A DNA stretch of 64,000 nucleotides, from NCBI GenBank assembly GCA_963803295.1, contig CAWDMC010000002.1, positions 1-64,000 on the forward strand, in the 5' to 3' direction. Each line of letters opens with the position of its first letter. The stretch's first letter is position 1. Below the pieces are notes generated by a model, which saw only the letters and a program-made list of their open reading frames with translations, had not been told where the DNA came from and made no database searches. Both the position numbers and the translations under genes were made by a program. Of the stretch, positions 55,170 through 63,781 are shown in pieces. The DNA is from CAWDMC01 sp963803295. Lineage in GTDB: Bacteria; Acidobacteriota; Terriglobia; UBA7540.

Positions 55170-56531
55170 ATGCCGATCACTCCGATGGAAAGGTCACTCC
55201 CGCAAAACCTCGAGGCGGAGCGCGCCCTTCTGGGCTCGATTCTGCTTGATAACAGCGCCCTCGATCCGGCGCTCGAAAAACTCGTCAAAGAGGACTTCTT
55301 CGCCGAGGCGCATTCAGTAATCTACGAAAAGATGTTGGCGTTGTTCGACAAGACGCGGACCATCGATCTGGTGACCCTCTCAGAAGAGCTTACCAATGAT
55401 GGGATGCTGGAAAAGGCAGGAGGTGCTACCTATCTCGCCTCGCTGGTGGACGGCGTTCCCTTCGGCACGACGGCCAATGTGGCCGAGTATTGCCGGATCG
55501 TCAAAGACAAAGCCATCGTGCGGCAGTTGATCAACGCCTCCAATAATGTCATCACGCGCTGTCTCGATGGCAGTGAGGATCCGGTCGCCCTTATCGATCT
55601 GGCGCAAAGCCAAATGATCGACATTGCCGCTGACAAAGTACAGTCAGGCTTTCATCGCGTCAGGGAGATCGTCGATAAGAGCTTTGGCAGTCTGGACGTG
55701 CTCTTTGACCGAGGCAAGAGCGTAACCGGGGTTGAGACTGGCTTCAAAGATCTCGATGACATGACGTCAGGGTTGCAGCCGGGTGAGTTGATTATCATCG
55801 CCGCCCGCCCGTCGCTGGGAAAGACAGCCTTGGCGCTGAACATCGCCGCTCACGCTGCTCTTGAGGGCAGAGTGGTGGGGGTATTTTCGCTTGAAATGAG
55901 CAAGGAGTCGCTCCTCATCCGCCTGCTGTGCTCGGAAGCGCGCATCAACAGCCATCGGTTGCGCACCGGCTTGGCCAATCACGATGACTGGCAGAAGATG
56001 TCACGAGCGCTGGGTCGTCTCGCCGAAGCGGCGCTCTATATCGACGACACCCCGTCGCTGAATATCATGCAGATCCGGGCCAAGGCGCGCCGTCTCCAAG
56101 CCGAACGCAAGCGTCTTGACCTGCTCATTGTCGATTACCTGCAGCTTATTACCGGACACACCCGCTTTGAGAACCGCACCCAGGAAGTCAGCTATATCTC
56201 GCGTAGTCTCAAAGGCATTGCCAAGGAGCTGAACGCGCCTGTGCTGGCCCTTTCGCAGTTGAGCCGTGCCCCTGAGGCCGGCAAGGGGCGCGAGCCCCAG
56301 CTCTCCGATCTGCGCGACTCGGGATCGATCGAGCAGGATGCCGACGTGGTGGTTTTCATCCACCGCGGTGTTCCTTTAGGTGACGGCACAGGATTCGATG
56401 AGCAAGGGGTGATCACTGAACTGAATGTCAGCAAGCAACGCAACGGTCCGACCGGCCCCATCAAACTGGTTTTCTTGAAGCCGTATACCCGCTTTGAGAA
56501 CATGGCGCATGAAGGCGAGGGGCCGGAGTAG
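55170..56531 (+). CDS. dnaB: DnaB, replicative DNA helicase
   Basis: A 453-residue hexameric helicase. DnaB N-terminal domain (about 8-110: LPQNLEAERALLGSILLDNSALD). RecA-like C-terminal domain (about 180-445): Walker A AARPSLGKTAL (211-221), FSLEMSKESLLIRLLCSEAR, Walker B LLIVDYLQLI and arginine-finger region KQRNGPTGPIKLVFLK. No intein. It unwinds DNA at the fork. rpsF-rpsR-rplI-dnaB is a widespread conserved order. Confidence 0.95.
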   Translation: MPITPMERSLPQNLEAERALLGSILLDNSALDPALEKLVKEDFFAEAHSVIYEKMLALFDKTRTIDLVTLSEELTNDGMLEKAGGATYLASLVDGVPFGTTANVAEYCRIVKDKAIVRQLINASNNVITRCLDGSEDPVALIDLAQSQMIDIAADKVQSGFHRVREIVDKSFGSLDVLFDRGKSVTGVETGFKDLDDMTSGLQPGELIIIAARPSLGKTALALNIAAHAALEGRVVGVFSLEMSKESLLIRLLCSEARINSHRLRTGLANHDDWQKMSRALGRLAEAALYIDDTPSLNIMQIRAKARRLQAERKRLDLLIVDYLQLITGHTRFENRTQEVSYISRSLKGIAKELNAPVLALSQLSRAPEAGKGREPQLSDLRDSGSIEQDADVVVFIHRGVPLGDGTGFDEQGVITELNVSKQRNGPTGPIKLVFLKPYTRFENMAHEGEGPE

Positions 56532-56565
56532 GAGGCAACAGGCAGCCTGTTCCCGGCGCCGAAAT

Positions 56566-56590
56566 CGCCGGTGAGGACACCGGCGCTACA
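56566..56590. repeat. REP-like palindrome in the dnaB-alr gap
   Basis: CGCCGGTGAGGACACCGGCG followed by CTACA is a near-perfect palindrome. Read on the other strand it starts TGTAGCGCCGGTGTCCTCAC, the same family as the two copies at about 18259 and 18298. Confidence 0.55.
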
Positions 56591-56670
56591 GGCGCATTAG
56601 CGGTCAGGCGGCGCTGCTCTTCGCCTCCTGGCTTCTGCGACTGACATATTTCTCTCGACAACCACACTTT

Positions 56671-57822
56671 ATGGACTCGAATCCCGATAAACTTCTGCGT
56701 CCGACCTGGGCGGAGATCTCTCTTTCGGCCCTGCGTCGGAATTATGAACGGGTCCGCGCTTTGGCCGGAGCACGGCAGGTAATGGCGGTGGTGAAGGCTG
56801 ACGCCTACGGTCATGGCGCTGTTGCAGTTGCGAAGTGGCTTTCCTCATGCGGTGTGGACTGGTTTGGTGTGGCTACCGCGGAAGAAGGGGTGGAACTGCG
56901 CAACGCCGGCATCACCCAACCCATCCTGCTGCTAGGCGGCCTCTACATGAGTGACCCCGTGGCCCTGATCGAGTACGACCTGGTTCCTTCCGTGTCTTCC
57001 ACAGCCAGGCTCGACACCTACGCGGAGTGCGCGCGCCGTTACGAGCGTCCCATCGCTTTTCATCTCAAAGTGGACACAGGGCTCGGCAGACTGGGCGTCC
57101 CACTCGACCATCTGCGCTCGTTTCTCGAACACTACCAGGAAATCGAGGGCCTGAAGCTCGAAGGCGTGTTTACGCACCTCGCTTCCGCCGAGGACCTGCT
57201 GGCCCTGCAAACCGAAGAACAACTGGTCCGTTTCCATACCGCGCAGACCCACTTACCTTGGTTCGACCTCGAACCCAAGTGGATCCACATCTCGAACAGC
57301 GCCGCGCTGTTGGTACACCCCGATATTCCGGAGAACATGGTGCGAGTGGGCGCGCTTCTCTACGGCTATTGTGTGCCGTTTATCCTGCCGCCGGGACGCC
57401 AAGTTCCCGAGTGTCCGGAGTTCGAGCCTGTCCTCAGCCTGAAGTCCCGCGTCGTATATCTTAAGGATGTGCCCAGCGGAACTCCGCTTGGCTATGGGGC
57501 GTCGTTCTACACTCGGCGTCCCTCCCGCATCGCCACAGTGCCCGTAGGCTACGCCGACGGCCTCAGCCGCGCGCTTTCGAACCGGGGCCGCGCCATCATT
57601 AACGATCAGTACTGCCGCATCGTGGGAAGCATCAGCATGGACCTGACGCTGATGGACGTGACCGACATACCCGGGGTGGCCGTGGGAGATGAAGTGACAC
57701 TGATTGGCAAGTCGGAAAACTGCTCGATCGATGCGCTCGAGATCGCGCGCGAACTCAATACCGTGCCCTACGAAGTGCTCTGCTCGATCGGCAAGCGCGT
57801 CCCACGCCTGTACCAAGAATGA
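56671..57822 (+). CDS. alr: Alr, alanine racemase
   Basis: A 383-residue PLP enzyme that makes D-alanine for peptidoglycan. The PLP lysine is K42 in MAVVKADAYGHGA. The C-terminal part has PLGYGASFYTRRP with the catalytic tyrosine and VGSISMDLTLMDVTDIP. The barrel motif HLKVDTGLGRLGV is also present. Intact and of normal length. Confidence 0.93.
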   Translation: MDSNPDKLLRPTWAEISLSALRRNYERVRALAGARQVMAVVKADAYGHGAVAVAKWLSSCGVDWFGVATAEEGVELRNAGITQPILLLGGLYMSDPVALIEYDLVPSVSSTARLDTYAECARRYERPIAFHLKVDTGLGRLGVPLDHLRSFLEHYQEIEGLKLEGVFTHLASAEDLLALQTEEQLVRFHTAQTHLPWFDLEPKWIHISNSAALLVHPDIPENMVRVGALLYGYCVPFILPPGRQVPECPEFEPVLSLKSRVVYLKDVPSGTPLGYGASFYTRRPSRIATVPVGYADGLSRALSNRGRAIINDQYCRIVGSISMDLTLMDVTDIPGVAVGDEVTLIGKSENCSIDALEIARELNTVPYEVLCSIGKRVPRLYQE

Positions 57823-58227
57823 AGTAAGCCCGAGAGGGAGGCTTCAGCCTGCAACTCGACCGTGCCGCCGGGTACTGGTCAGTTTGGAAAGCCAGCCTCC
57901 GAGCCCGACGATTCGTCCCGGAACCATCGGGCGCGTATCGCGCAAACGCCGTTTCACGGCAAACTGGATGTTTGGGTAGCCACGGTCGGTGCTGTTCTGA
58001 CCGTAAGCCCGTTCCTGATGTGGCTGGGCCATGCGCAGCGGGTGTGTCAACCGTGCATCATCTCTGCGGGGACGGGAAAAACCACGGTCAGGAAATCACT
58101 GACCGTGGCTACCAGCTCCTAGGAAATGCACGTCGCCTTTCTTCAGTCAATCGCGGATCGCCCTGTCGACGATAGACGAGGCGCAACGCGCCTCCCATTC
58201 CAGGTCCGACTTAAGTTCGGGGGTCGG
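57823..58227. other. intergenic region with a perfect hairpin
   Basis: About 400 bases between alr and the BrnA-like gene. CCACGGTCAG and CTGACCGTGG (58082-58108) form a perfect 10-bp stem around GAAATCA. A half-copy (GCCACGGTCGG) lies at about 57979. The two genes converge here, so a shared terminator is plausible, although no U-run follows. An 86-codon plus-strand frame spans the region but has no family match I know. Confidence 0.5.
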
Positions 58228-58527
58228 CTACTTCGCCTGCCGCAACGCTTGGTGTAGCACGGATTTGATGTATGTCTGATAAGGCAGGCCCTTCTGGTTC
58301 GCCAGCTGACGCGCCAATTCAATATCGTTTTCTGGCAGCCGGATCGAGATGATGCGCGACTTCGAAGCAGCCAGGCGGGCTTTCAGGGTGGCCGGGTCAA
58401 GGCGCTTCAGTTTGCCCTTCTTCGCCGCGTCCACAAGATCCTTATCCAGCCGCGCACGGTTCTTGTACCACCACTCGGCCTCTTCGGCCTTAGACTTGAA
58501 AGCAGGTATCACACGTTTCTGTTTCAT
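58228..58527 (-). CDS. BrnA-like antitoxin (CopG/ribbon-helix-helix)
   Basis: A 99-residue protein started at ATG 58527 (MKQKRVIPAFKSKAEEAEWW). The N-terminal part is the BrnA type (E-A-E-W-W-Y). The C-terminal ribbon-helix-helix reads SRIISIRLPENDIELARQLANQKGLPYQTYIKSVLHQALRQ. It neutralises the BrnT-like toxin encoded just upstream; the start overlaps the toxin stop by three bases inside ATGA. It should also bind the promoter. Confidence 0.8.
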   Translation of the reverse strand: MKQKRVIPAFKSKAEEAEWWYKNRARLDKDLVDAAKKGKLKRLDPATLKARLAASKSRIISIRLPENDIELARQLANQKGLPYQTYIKSVLHQALRQAK

Positions 58528-58811
58528 CCGCGGGTCTCCCAATAGAGCTTTCGGTAAGCGCCGCTGGCCGCGTACGCCGTAACGGCCCGGACTTTGCCTT
58601 CTCTCGGCGTCCAGATGCCAATCAGTACTCGGCCGGCCTCCGTCTCACCAAGGACCTTGTATCGCTCCTCATCATCTCGCGCCTGATATTCCACATAAAC
58701 TGGCTCGCGGGTCATGAGCTCCTCAAATTCACCTGGAGTCACGCGATGCCGCTTTAGGTGCCGCGTGTTCTCGGCGTCCCAATCAAATTCGAGGCCGCTC
58801 ACCTCAGCCAT
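58524..58811 (-). CDS. BrnT-like toxin (RelE-fold ribonuclease family)
   Basis: A 95-residue protein: FDWDAENTRHLKRHRVTPGEFEEL, then VYVEYQARDDEERYKVLGETEAGRVLIGIW and RAVTAYAASGAYRKLYWE. The F-x-W-D-x-x-N-x-x-H-x-x-K-H start is the BrnT mark. BrnT toxins cut RNA. As usual for this family the toxin gene comes first. Confidence 0.82.
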   Translation of the reverse strand: MAEVSGLEFDWDAENTRHLKRHRVTPGEFEELMTREPVYVEYQARDDEERYKVLGETEAGRVLIGIWTPREGKVRAVTAYAASGAYRKLYWETRG

Positions 58812-58822
58812 TATGTTGTGAC

Positions 58823-58839
58823 CGTATATACGTTGTCAA
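58823..58839 (-). promoter_or_regulatory. promoter/operator of the brnT-brnA pair
   Basis: A perfect 10-bp palindrome CGTATATACG (58823-58832) lies next to TTGACA on the minus strand (58834-58839), within 30 bases of the toxin start. The dyad is a likely site for BrnA autorepression. A -10 box at 18-base spacing would be CATAAT, overlapping the start codon. Confidence 0.4.
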
Positions 58840-58961
58840 TATGTTGGAATCCGAGATACATGGAGCGACTAAGTTGTTACGGCGCTCCGGACGCGAACAC
58901 CCTTGCCCCGGCAGCTTGACCGCCGCTACAGAATACGTCACCGTAATTCCGAACGGAAGTA

Positions 58962-59660
58962 CTAAGCTCTGCCATTTGCAGTAAACAGCTGCGGGAAGAC
59001 CTTGCGGTAGATTGACATGCCGAGTGCCGCGTCCATGCCCATCGCTTCGAGAGCCGCGATCTCGTCATCGGTAGTAATCCCACCGGCGGCGGTGATGGGC
59101 AAGTCTGTATGGGAGCGTAGGCTGCGAAACCAGTCCAGCTTGGTGCCTTCCAGTTTTCCTTCCACATCGATGCAGGTGCAGAGGAACTCCGAGCAATACG
59201 GCTCAAGTTGAGGCAGAGCCTCCCCTGAAGTGAGAGGAAGCACCTCGCGCCAGCCGCGGACGGCAACGCGATCTTCCAGGCAATCCACCGCAATCATTAT
59301 CTTCGAGCGCAGGATCGCATCTAGGAGTGACCGCAAGAAATCCTCGTTGATGCCGCTCGCTGTGAATGCCGAGCTACCCACGATCACCTTGTAGCATCCA
59401 TCCTCCACCACCTGCCGGGCGCGCTCCACGGTGCGGATGCCGCCACCCACCCGGCAAGGCTTCCGGCGGCAGAGTTCGCGCACAATGTCAGCCTGGGAAT
59501 CGCGGCCCATGGCGCCATCGAGGTCGATCACCTGGATCTGCGGGAACGCCGCAAACTTCTCGAGGACGGCCAACGGATCAGGCAACTCGAGGGCCTTTCG
59601 CTTGCCTTGGACCAGCTGAACCACCTTGCGGTCCATCAAATCGATGCAGGGAATAATCAT
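58962..59660 (-). CDS. hisA: HisA, ProFAR isomerase
   Basis: A 232-residue TIM-barrel enzyme of histidine synthesis: MIIPCIDLMDRKVVQLVQGKR (catalytic Asp in IDLMD), VIDLDGAMG, CRVGGGIRTVERARQ (phosphate site), and ITAAGGITTDDEIAALEAMG (second phosphate site). The middle segment (TSGEALPQLEPYCSEFLCTCIDVEGKLEGT) departs somewhat from the usual D-x-T-x-x-G-T, with D in CIDVEG in the catalytic place. It is the last gene of the his operon in the window. Confidence 0.85.
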   Translation of the reverse strand: MIIPCIDLMDRKVVQLVQGKRKALELPDPLAVLEKFAAFPQIQVIDLDGAMGRDSQADIVRELCRRKPCRVGGGIRTVERARQVVEDGCYKVIVGSSAFTASGINEDFLRSLLDAILRSKIMIAVDCLEDRVAVRGWREVLPLTSGEALPQLEPYCSEFLCTCIDVEGKLEGTKLDWFRSLRSHTDLPITAAGGITTDDEIAALEAMGMDAALGMSIYRKVFPQLFTANGRA

Positions 59661-59672
59661 GACGCTGCTAGC

Positions 59673-60452
59673 CTAGACCAGCCTTACCGGCACGCCTCGC
59701 TCGCTCAGATACTGCTTCAGACTCGCGATCGTGTGCTGGCCATAATGAAAGATGGTGGCCGCCAGAGCCGCGTCAGCCGCGCCCCGCAGGAACACGTCGG
59801 CGAAGTGTTGGGGCTCACCGGCGCCACCCGAGGCGATCACGGGAATGTGGAGAGCGCGCGAGATCTCGGGAGTCAGCTCGCAATCGAAGCCTGTCAGGGT
59901 TCCGTCGGTATCCATCGAAGTCAGCAGGATCTCGCCCGCGCCCAGCGACTCGACCTGTCGCGCCCACTTTTCCGCATCGATGCCCGTGTCACGCGTACCG
60001 CCGTAAGTTACCACATGCCATCGCGCGCCGCTCTCGTCCACCCCGCCGCGTACTCGCCGCGCGTCGATGGCCACTACGATCGCCTGCCGCCCAAAGCGTT
60101 CAGCGAGATCACTCACCAGTTCCGGATGCTCAACCGCCGCTGTGTTCACCGTAACCTTATCAGCGCCGGCCGAAAGTAATCGGTGAGCGTCATCCACAGA
60201 CCGCACGCCACCGCCCACGGCGAGCGGGATGAAAAGCTTCCTAGCCACCTGGCGGACCGTCTGCATCAGTGTAGCCCGCCCTTCGCGAGAAGCCGAGATA
60301 TCCAGCATCACGAGCTCGTCGGCGCCCTCGCGGTTATACACTTCTGCCAGTTCGCCCGGGTCGCCGGCGTCCCGCAGGTTCACGAATTTGATACCCTTCA
60401 CTACCCTGCCGTCCTTGCAGTCAAGGCAGGGAATGATTCTCTTCGCGAACAT
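59673..60452 (-). CDS. hisF: HisF, imidazole glycerol phosphate synthase cyclase subunit
   Basis: A 259-residue TIM-barrel protein from ATG 60452: MFAKRIIPCLDCKDGRVVKGIKF (catalytic Asp in PCLDCKDGRV), IPLAVGGGVRSVDDAHRLLSAGADKVTVNTAA and LTSMDTDGTLTGFDCELT (second catalytic Asp). IPVIASGGAGEPQHFADVF holds the phosphate loop. It joins HisH to form IGP. The array of hisH-tail repeats ends 18 bases upstream; the ribosome site before the ATG is weak (caagagct). Confidence 0.93.
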   Translation of the reverse strand: MFAKRIIPCLDCKDGRVVKGIKFVNLRDAGDPGELAEVYNREGADELVMLDISASREGRATLMQTVRQVARKLFIPLAVGGGVRSVDDAHRLLSAGADKVTVNTAAVEHPELVSDLAERFGRQAIVVAIDARRVRGGVDESGARWHVVTYGGTRDTGIDAEKWARQVESLGAGEILLTSMDTDGTLTGFDCELTPEISRALHIPVIASGGAGEPQHFADVFLRGAADAALAATIFHYGQHTIASLKQYLSERGVPVRLV

Positions 60453-60470
60453 AGCTCTTGTAGGGGCTGG

Positions 60471-61272
60471 GCTTGCCCTGCCCAAGGGCACCCCAAGGGG
60501 TGCCCCTACTCTTGCTCAAGAAAATTCTTGAGGATTCTGAATCCCACTTTACCCGACTTCTCCGGAATGAAACTGGACTGCCCAAACGTTACCCGATTCC
60601 ACCACCGAGGCCATATCGTTGGCGTATGGCTTGCCCTACCCAAGGGCATCCCAAGGGGTGCCCCTACTCTTGCTCAAGAAAATTCTTGAGGATTCTGAGT
60701 CCCAATTTACCCGACTTCTCCGGAATGAAACTGGACTGCCCAAACGTTTCCGGATTCCACCACCGAGGCCATATGGCTTGCCCTGCCCAAGGGCACCCCA
60801 AGGGGTGCCCCTACTCTTGCTCAAGAAGATTCTTGAGGATTCTGAATCCCACTTTACCCGACTTCTCCAGAATGAAACTGGACTGCCCAAACGTTACCCG
60901 ATTCCACCACCGAGGCCATATCGTTGCCGTATGGCTTGCCCTGCCCAAGGGCACCCCAAGGGGTGCCCCTACTCTTGCTCAAGAAGATTCTTGAGGATTC
61001 TGAATCCCACTTTACCCGACTTCTCCGGAATGAAACTGGACCGCCCAAACGTTTCCGGATTCCACCACCGAGGCCATATGGCTTGCCCTGCCCAAGGGCA
61101 CCCCAAGGGGTGCCCTTACTCTTGCTCAAGAAGATTCTTGAGGATTCTGAATCCCACTTTACCCGACTTCTCCGGATGAAACTGGACTGCCCAAACCTTA
61201 CCCGATTCCACCACCAAGGCCATATCGTTGCCGTATGGCTTGCCCTGCCCAAGGGCACCCCAAGGGGTGCCC
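60471..61272. repeat. tandem array of hisH 3'-end copies plus palindrome (six units)
   Basis: Units begin at about 60471, 60629, 60776, 60934, 61081 and 61238, with spacings 158, 147, 158, 147 and 157, so a 305-bp dimer is repeated. Each unit starts GGCTTGCCCTGCCCAAGGGC with the palindrome GGGCACCCCAAGGGGTGCCC. It then carries, on the minus strand, the end of hisH: VVESGNVWAVQFH, an R-I-L-K-N core and L-E-Q-E before a stop. The sixth unit is the true hisH end. Copies 1-4 have one extra base after QFH that shifts the frame; copy 5 keeps HPEKSGKVGFRILKN. Copies 1-4 end TAG, copies 5-6 TAA. The array sits inside the his operon. Confidence 0.85.
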
Positions 61273-61887
61273 TTACTCTTGCTCAAGAAAATTCTTGAGG
61301 ATTCTGAGTCCCAATTTACCCGACTTTTCCGGATGAAACTGGACCGCCCAAATGTTTCCGGATTCCACTACGGAAGCATACCGCTGCCCGTATTCGGTGA
61401 CGGCCACGGTTTCAGGCGTGACCGGCCCATAATAGGAATGGCAAAAGTACGCAAAGCTCCGGTCTGCCACACCCTGCAGCAGGCCTGCGGACCGGGTGAT
61501 CTCGATCTGGCTCCAGCCCAGGTGAGGAACCTTGAAGACGCCCTCAAAACGGGTAACTTGCCCGGCAAGCAACGCCAGGCCCGGGACACCCGGCGCTTCC
61601 TCGCTGCCCTCGTAGAGCGCCTGCAATCCGAGGCAGATGCCGAAGAAAGGCTTTCCTCCCAAAATCGCCTTCCGCAGGAGGTCGACTATTCCGCGCTCTC
61701 GAAGCGCGCCCATCATCTGGCCAAAATGCCCTTGCCCGGGAAAGACAATTTTGTGGGCGGACTCGAGGCGCTCCGGCCGGCTGACAATCTCGGGCGCGTA
61801 TCCAAGGTACTCGATTGCCTTTGCGACCGAGCCGACATTACCTGCGCCGTAGTCGAGCAGGGCGATCGTGCCACTCACCGCACTCAT
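61273..61887 (-). CDS. hisH: HisH, imidazole glycerol phosphate synthase glutaminase subunit
   Basis: A 204-residue class I glutamine amidotransferase. LLDYGAGNVGSVAKAIEYLG starts the protein; FPGQGHFGQMM is the oxyanion region; C85 in GICLGLQALYEGSEEAPG is the nucleophile; H185 and E187 in QFHPEKSG complete the triad. It supplies ammonia to HisF. The start overlaps hisB by four bases. Its last 30 or so codons are the source of the repeat array downstream. Confidence 0.95.
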   Translation of the reverse strand: MSAVSGTIALLDYGAGNVGSVAKAIEYLGYAPEIVSRPERLESAHKIVFPGQGHFGQMMGALRERGIVDLLRKAILGGKPFFGICLGLQALYEGSEEAPGVPGLALLAGQVTRFEGVFKVPHLGWSQIEITRSAGLLQGVADRSFAYFCHSYYGPVTPETVAVTEYGQRYASVVESGNIWAVQFHPEKSGKLGLRILKNFLEQE

Positions 61888-62477
61888 AGGAGGCCCTTGG
61901 TCGAAGGAAGCTGCTTCTTCAAGCGAGCATCGTAGGAACAGGCATAGCGTAAGGCGCGGGCAAAGGCCTTGAACAGAGCCTCGACCGCGTGGTGACTGGA
62001 CCGTCCATAAGCTACCTTCAGATGGACATTGGCGGCGGCGCTGGTAGCAAACCCGTGGAAGAAGTCTTCCAGCAGCTCCGTCTGCAGATCTCCTACCAGC
62101 CGGGTTTTGATCGGCGCCTTCAACACCAGGTAGGCGCGTCCACTCAGGTCAATTGCCGCCACCGCCAAGGTTTCATCCATCGGCATCACAAAATATCCGG
62201 CACGATTGATGCCCTTCTTATTGCCCAACGCCTCGCGCAGCGCCTGGCCCAGAACAATGCCTATGTCCTCCACAGTATGGTGCTGGTCAACGTCGAGATC
62301 GCCGTGTACATCGAGTTCCAGATCGAAGCCGCCATGCCGCGTAAACAACTCCAACATGTGGTCGAGAAAGCGGATGCCCGTGTTGATCTTGTACCGACCT
62401 TGCCCGTCGAGGTTCAAGCGAAGACGGATTTTGGTCTCGGTGGTGTTACGTTCCAGTCTAGCGATGCGCTGTTTCAT
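61884..62477 (-). CDS. hisB: HisB, imidazoleglycerol-phosphate dehydratase (monofunctional)
   Basis: A 197-residue enzyme: RLERNTTETKIRLRLNLDGQG, then GIRFLDHMLELFTRHGGFDLEL and DQHHTVEDIGIVLGQAL (metal-binding His/Glu), and the second copy of the motif with RSSHHAVEALFKAFARAL. No phosphatase domain, as in most non-enteric bacteria. Both ends overlap neighbours by four bases, so translation is coupled. Confidence 0.95.
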   Translation of the reverse strand: MKQRIARLERNTTETKIRLRLNLDGQGRYKINTGIRFLDHMLELFTRHGGFDLELDVHGDLDVDQHHTVEDIGIVLGQALREALGNKKGINRAGYFVMPMDETLAVAAIDLSGRAYLVLKAPIKTRLVGDLQTELLEDFFHGFATSAAANVHLKVAYGRSSHHAVEALFKAFARALRYACSYDARLKKQLPSTKGLL

Positions 62478-63598
62478 GCCGGCATTCCTGTGGATCGGTG
62501 GGTAATGAGGTCGCGCCAGGCGTCGTGGCCATCACCCCTTTCGAATAGTCCCTGCAAAGGGTCGAGCGCTTTAGTCAGACGCCGCATCTGAGCATCTGTC
62601 CCGATGCTGATACGAAGATATCCTTGCAGTTGCGGGTCGTGACCCCACGTGCGCACCAGGATGCCTTGCTTGCCGAGCCCGCGCGCCACTTCTCCAGCGC
62701 CTTTACCCGCGCGCACGAAAACGAAGTTCGCGGCACTCGGCGCAAAGGCGATCCCCCACTCGATGAGTCGACGGCAGAACTTCTCTCGATTGGCCTTTAC
62801 GGCGGCAGCATAGCGCGTGACGTATCCCTCATGTTTGATCGCTTCCAGAGCGCAGCCGAGAGCGATGACATTGACAGGGAAGACCGCGTGGGCGCGCCGC
62901 AACAAAGCGGCCAGCTTGGCGTTAGCGAAGAGAAATCCCAGGCGCAGACCAGCGAGTCCAAAAGCCTTGGAGAACGTCCGCGCCACGATCAGGTTGGGGT
63001 ACCTGCGAATCCAAGGCAGGATCGACTCACCGCAAAAGTCGTAATAGGCCTCGTCTACCAAGATCGCCGCCTCCGGCGCGCTCCGCAGGAGCCGGCGCAG
63101 CTCCTCTTTTGGGATGAGAGTTCCGGTGGGATTGTTGGGGTTGGCGATCGCCACCCAGCGAGTGCGCCGATTGATCGCCTTCAGAATGCGCTCGACCGGC
63201 ATCTGCAAGTCGCTCGTGTAAGGAACGGTCACAGTCTTGCCGCCCGCGACGCCCTGGAAGAATTCATACATCGAAAACGTCGGAGTGGGAACCGCAAGTT
63301 CGTCGCCGGGATCCACAAACGTATCGCAGATCAGCTTGATGGCGTCATCCACACCGTTGGTCATCAGCATTTCGCTGGGCCGTACGCCGAAGTGAGCAGC
63401 CAGGGTTTTGCGGCTGACCTCATACTCAGGGTACACTGAGATCCACTCGCGACTGAGCGAGCGCCTGAGAGCGCGAACCACTTCGGGAGCGCAGCCCGTA
63501 GTGCTCTCATTGAAATCGAGGCGCAGCTTGCCGGCGCGACCCTCCTTAGGGGGGTGATACTGCGGTATCTGCTCGACCGCTTTGCGGGGTCGGATCAT
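62474..63598 (-). CDS. hisC: HisC, histidinol-phosphate aminotransferase
   Basis: A 374-residue PLP aminotransferase. LRLDFNESTTGCAPEVVRALR near the start; MLMTNGVDDAIKLICDTFVDPGD; AIANPNNPTGTLIPKEEL; VDEAYYDFCGES; PLP lysine in ARTFSKAFGLAGLRLGF; and VRTWGHDPQLQGYLRISIGT at the end. It acts between HisB and HisD. The 3' end overlaps hisB by four bases. About 180 bases separate it from hisD. Confidence 0.93.
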   Translation of the reverse strand: MIRPRKAVEQIPQYHPPKEGRAGKLRLDFNESTTGCAPEVVRALRRSLSREWISVYPEYEVSRKTLAAHFGVRPSEMLMTNGVDDAIKLICDTFVDPGDELAVPTPTFSMYEFFQGVAGGKTVTVPYTSDLQMPVERILKAINRRTRWVAIANPNNPTGTLIPKEELRRLLRSAPEAAILVDEAYYDFCGESILPWIRRYPNLIVARTFSKAFGLAGLRLGFLFANAKLAALLRRAHAVFPVNVIALGCALEAIKHEGYVTRYAAAVKANREKFCRRLIEWGIAFAPSAANFVFVRAGKGAGEVARGLGKQGILVRTWGHDPQLQGYLRISIGTDAQMRRLTKALDPLQGLFERGDGHDAWRDLITHRSTGMPA

Positions 63599-63693
63599 CG
63601 TTTCTTCCCTACGTACCAGCTTCAGCTATACCGTCCCCGACGAAGGTCTAGCTTTTCTGGATAACAGCCCTCGCCCTTTGTGGCGGAGAGGGT

Positions 63694-63707
63694 GGCGCGC
63701 AAGCGCC
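63694..63707. repeat. short GC hairpin in the hisD-hisC gap
   Basis: GGCGC-gcaa-GCGCC, the same core as the hairpin at 37937-37954. It lies in a stretch with CCCTCGCCCTTTGTGGCGGA and GGGTGAGGGG blocks, which look like a larger REP-type structure. Confidence 0.4.
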
Positions 63708-63781
63708 GGGTGAGGGGCTCGAACTGTCGTCGCGCCTGTCAAATTTCAACACGCCCGACCCACCCTGTTGCAGCCGCTGGC

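Noticed and set aside
57862..58122. 86-codon plus-strand frame after alr
   Set aside because: It crosses the perfect hairpin at 58082, lacks a ribosome site and resembles no family.
60471..61272. Possible CRISPR array
   Set aside because: Units are 147-158 bases of hisH-derived sequence with no unique spacers and no cas genes near.
60473..61298. Long plus-strand open frames across the hisH-tail array (repeating ACPAQGHPKGCPYS-like peptides)
   Set aside because: They are the antisense of repeated hisH-end sequence plus the palindrome, with no ribosome site and no family match; openness comes from repeat composition.
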